From Tetrastigma voinierianum (taxonomy: Eukaryota; Streptophyta; Magnoliopsida; Vitales; Vitaceae): DNA of 64,000 nucleotides. The notes beneath the pieces are model-generated. The model had not been told where the DNA came from and searched no databases. It worked only from the letters and a program-made list of their open reading frames with translations. The position numbers and the translations under genes are program-made. Location of the stretch: positions 248,001-312,000 of the forward strand of contig JAEQBH010002192.1 in assembly GCA_016808115.1 (NCBI GenBank), in the 5' to 3' direction. Positions 61,415 to 64,000 of the stretch are shown piece after piece (position 1 is the stretch's first letter; each line of letters begins with the position of its first letter).

Positions 61415-63329
61415 TTTTCAATAATCATGAAATTTTCATATGCAAAAATCAAGCGTCTAAATCAATCAGCAATGGAGTATCTTTTATCACCTTTAGAACA
61501 AACATTTGAATATTGAAACGAGAATAGGGTAGATAAGAAACAGCAATATCGTTTTCATTTATAGTTCAAATAATGCATACATGCAAATATTTGACAAACT
61601 TTCACAACCAATCAGTTCAAATCAATATGTAGCTTTCATAAATAAGCATTTCACAAACAATGCTTGAAATGAGGTTAGAAATATGGAGAACAAACCAATA
61701 CTTGAAATAGGAAAAAGACTTAGAACAAACCAAAGATTGTCGACCTTCAATTCTGTCTCATGGAATCTCTCGACCTCGACTGGTTTCATACTTGTGTAAT
61801 CCATCACACACATATTTCACAATCAAGAATAACCAAGAAAAATCATTTGTGCATTCTAGGATTTTTAGTTAGGGTTGGTATGCACCCAATACACCTCCAC
61901 TTGCCAAAATTTTCTGGGGACAATTGAGCCATATTTTTTTGCTCATACATCCTTCAAAGTGCTTTCTATAGTCTATTTTTATTAGAATTTGAATCATCTC
62001 ATTGGATCACCAAACACAAGTTATGGCATCTTTATGCCAAACTGGTCGATATGCCCGACTCACTCGGTTACCTACACTATTTTTCTCCAATTTCTGGGGT
62101 CTTAACTCCATAAAATTTGTAATGGTCCCTTATACTAATTTGAAGCTATGGTTCTGGGTTTTCTCCAATTGGAATCATCCAAGATTTGGATCAATAGAAC
62201 TCAAGTTATTGCATTTACATCCATATTACTCCAATTTGCAAGCGGTCAGTTATTCTTACATAGCTCAACTTTGACAAATTTCACAGGCACTAGGGGGTTA
62301 CAATTTGCATACTTCCTACAAGTATTATTTTCTAAGTATAGTTTACTCAGAATTTTGAATACTCAATTTGGATGAGTGAAACTCAACATGGCCTAAATAC
62401 CAAAACTATTCCAAAACACATAGCGTTTCGAGCTGGACCACAAATTTTATCCAGAAAGCAGGCATCACTAGCAATTTACGGGTCAATGGGGTCCAAATGC
62501 GGGTATACCTATTTAATGGAATTTGTTCTCCTAGACGTCTGGTTGCTTGAAATTTGAATCACTGAATTCGGAAGAGAAATGGCCAAGTTATGGCCAAAAC
62601 AAAAACATGGGTTGGAAATTTTTTGGCTTGAGCACATCTCCTTTAAACTCTACGTCATTTCCTCTATACAAAACTCCTTGTTTAAGGACTAAACAAAAAT
62701 CAACCACAAATTGAACTCAAACCAACAAAAATCACATTTGTACAAAGCTAGGGTTTCTTCCTAACCCAAGATCAAAATCACAAAAGAGGGAAAACTAGGG
62801 CTTGTGTTCTTACCTCTTTTCACTTGAAATCACTTTCTCTAGCTTCTTCCATCTTCCTTCTTGAAAAATCTTGAACAAAAATGGGAGATCACCAAAAAGT
62901 TTGATCTTCTCTCCTTACTCTAGCTTTACTCCCATTTCTCCTCTCAAAACCCTCTCTCAAAAGCGTTTTTGGCAAATGGTTATCTTAGACCATTTTGGTC
63001 TTTAGTCGAATCCTCTTAAGACCTTGTTGGGCTCTAACAATAAATCCCATTTTGACTTAAGTTTGCTCAAATTCTATTTAGCCCACTTGTCATTTCATTC
63101 ACTTTGGCCTTTAAGCCCATTTTCATTGAACCCTTATGTCTTTATTTACTAATTCAATTTTGTTTTTTTTCCTTGGGTAGAATTTCAGTTCAATACTTTT
63201 AATCACTTATCAAATAACAATCAATATTCATTTAACAATTTGAGAATACCCAAGTTTAGCTCAATTTATACGAATATATAATAAAATTATTAAAAAATTC
63301 TAAAAAAAAGGTATTTTAGGGCGATTACA
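61415..63329 (-). mobile_element. Outer Tekay-like LTR, right portion (5' part)
   Basis: The right end reads on the minus strand TGTAATCGCCCTAAAATACC, a Tekay-type LTR start. Blocks GGAATCATCCAAGATTTGGA...AACTCAAGTTAT at 62170-62210 and near 62015 recur at 9330-9370 and 9495-9530 in the 6666-10707 LTR. A pyrimidine-rich stretch with CTTCTTCCATCTTCC (62840s) is followed by TTCTTACCTCTTTT (62808-62820), a near-perfect splice donor AGAGGTAAGAA on the minus strand. Open frames at 61264-62557 have no domain. Together with 50621-51496 it makes about 2.8 kb, an ordinary LTR length. Confidence 0.6.
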
Positions 63330-64000
63330 TATTCTTGTTTCTGGCCCATTGGAACCTCCACAGTGATAGCTACATGGTGAAGTCTCGCCGAGAACTGGGC
63401 GCTAAGACCCTCTCTTGTGACGAACTACGGAGGCTCTTGGGCCAGCTAAGACCCTCTTGGTACGCTAAGCTACTGCCCAGATGACTACTTGGGCTCAGGG
63501 CGCAAGACCCTCCTACTTGTGTTGTATGGGGTTACTAGGCTCCTTGGGCCAACATGGGTGCCTCTTGAGTGCTAGCTGCTTGTTTGAACTCTTGGCTCCG
63601 GGCGCTAAGACCCTCTGGCAGTGACCCCGAGCTATTGGGCTCTTGGGCGCTAGGCCTCTGTTGTCAGCTACGGGTGTCCCCGTGGTGAGGGCCCCGGGCG
63701 CGGGCCTCCTGACGGCGGGCGCTAGACCTTCTTTGGTACTAGCTGCGGTGAAACTCTTGGACTCAGGGCGTTCGGACCCTCACATTTGGTGAGCTTTGCG
63801 ATTTGAACCCTCTTGGGCTCGGTGCTAAGACCCTTCTGCGCGACCGAGGCTGTTGGGTCTTGGGCTATGGACCTCACCAGTGCTGCCTTCAAGCTGCAAG
63901 TTTGACCTTGCCCACCACACCCTTTATTGGACTGGGCGCTAAGACCCTCGCGAGCTTGAGCTGCGAAAATTTCCATGGCTAAGACCCTCTGGCCTTCAGC
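63330..64000 (+). repeat. GC-rich degenerate tandem array, right part
   Basis: Same family and orientation as 49137-50620: GGGCGCTAAGACCCTC occurs exactly or nearly so at about 63398, 63598 and 63938, with TACTTGGGCTCAGGGCG and GAGCTATTGGGCTCTTGG variants between. It runs off the window end. The minus-strand open frame at 63722-63976 is a repeat translation. Confidence 0.8.

Noticed and set aside
1..64000. tRNA or rRNA genes
   Set aside because: I looked for GGTTCGAATCC-type arms and conserved rRNA blocks and found none that held up. The TGGTATC words are retroelement primer sites.

Overview
The window looks like nuclear DNA of a flowering plant, probably a eudicot. It is AT-rich, dense in LTR retrotransposons and carries a decayed plant pararetrovirus. 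Its only recognisable cellular gene is a CBL-interacting protein kinase (CIPK) copy that is not open. I see no intact protein-coding gene, no rRNA gene, no CRISPR array and nothing bacterial. The species cannot be named from sequence alone.

Layout. 1-15.7 kb is a patchwork of LTRs and LTR-derived non-coding DNA: a plus-strand Tekay/Del-like LTR cut by the window edge (1-2754), a copia-like solo LTR with a 5-bp duplication TTCTA (3835-5519), a 4-kb Tekay-like LTR with internal minisatellite (6666-10707), an LTR-like region with a TATA box and TGTCGCGAC repeats (about 11.95-14.13 kb), and LTR pieces ending at 15172 and 15663. 16.2-22.9 kb is a broken Ty1/copia element on the minus strand; its centre is replaced by a Tekay-like LTR. 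23.7-32.1 kb is an endogenous caulimovirid on the plus strand with movement, coat, protease, reverse transcriptase and RNase H remnants, bounded by a direct repeat spaced about 8.35 kb. 32.9-34.1 kb is the CIPK pseudogene (minus). 34.4-41.7 kb is AT-rich intergenic DNA with tandem duplications, microsatellites and LTR/PBS scraps. 41755-45319 is a solo LTR with exact duplication CATAT. 45.3-49.1 kb is mostly unassigned and holds a possible Ulp1-like protease scrap.

49.1-64.0 kb is a three-level nest. A GC-rich degenerate tandem array (unit about 50-60 bp) is split by a Tekay-like LTR (about 50.6-63.3 kb), and that LTR is split by a Ty3/gypsy Tekay element (51497-61409) with two 2.65-2.69 kb LTRs, a Met-tRNA primer site, a polypurine tract, TSD ATTCA and the order gag-PR-RT-RH-INT on the minus strand.

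The pieces do not form a working pathway. The window records successive insertion, LTR-LTR recombination to solo LTRs, and decay. The most useful leads are a splice-donor-like site in the same relative place in several different LTRs, the GC-rich array, the terminally redundant pararetrovirus, and the indel-rich decay of both the CIPK copy and the Tekay element, which could be biological or could reflect assembly quality.
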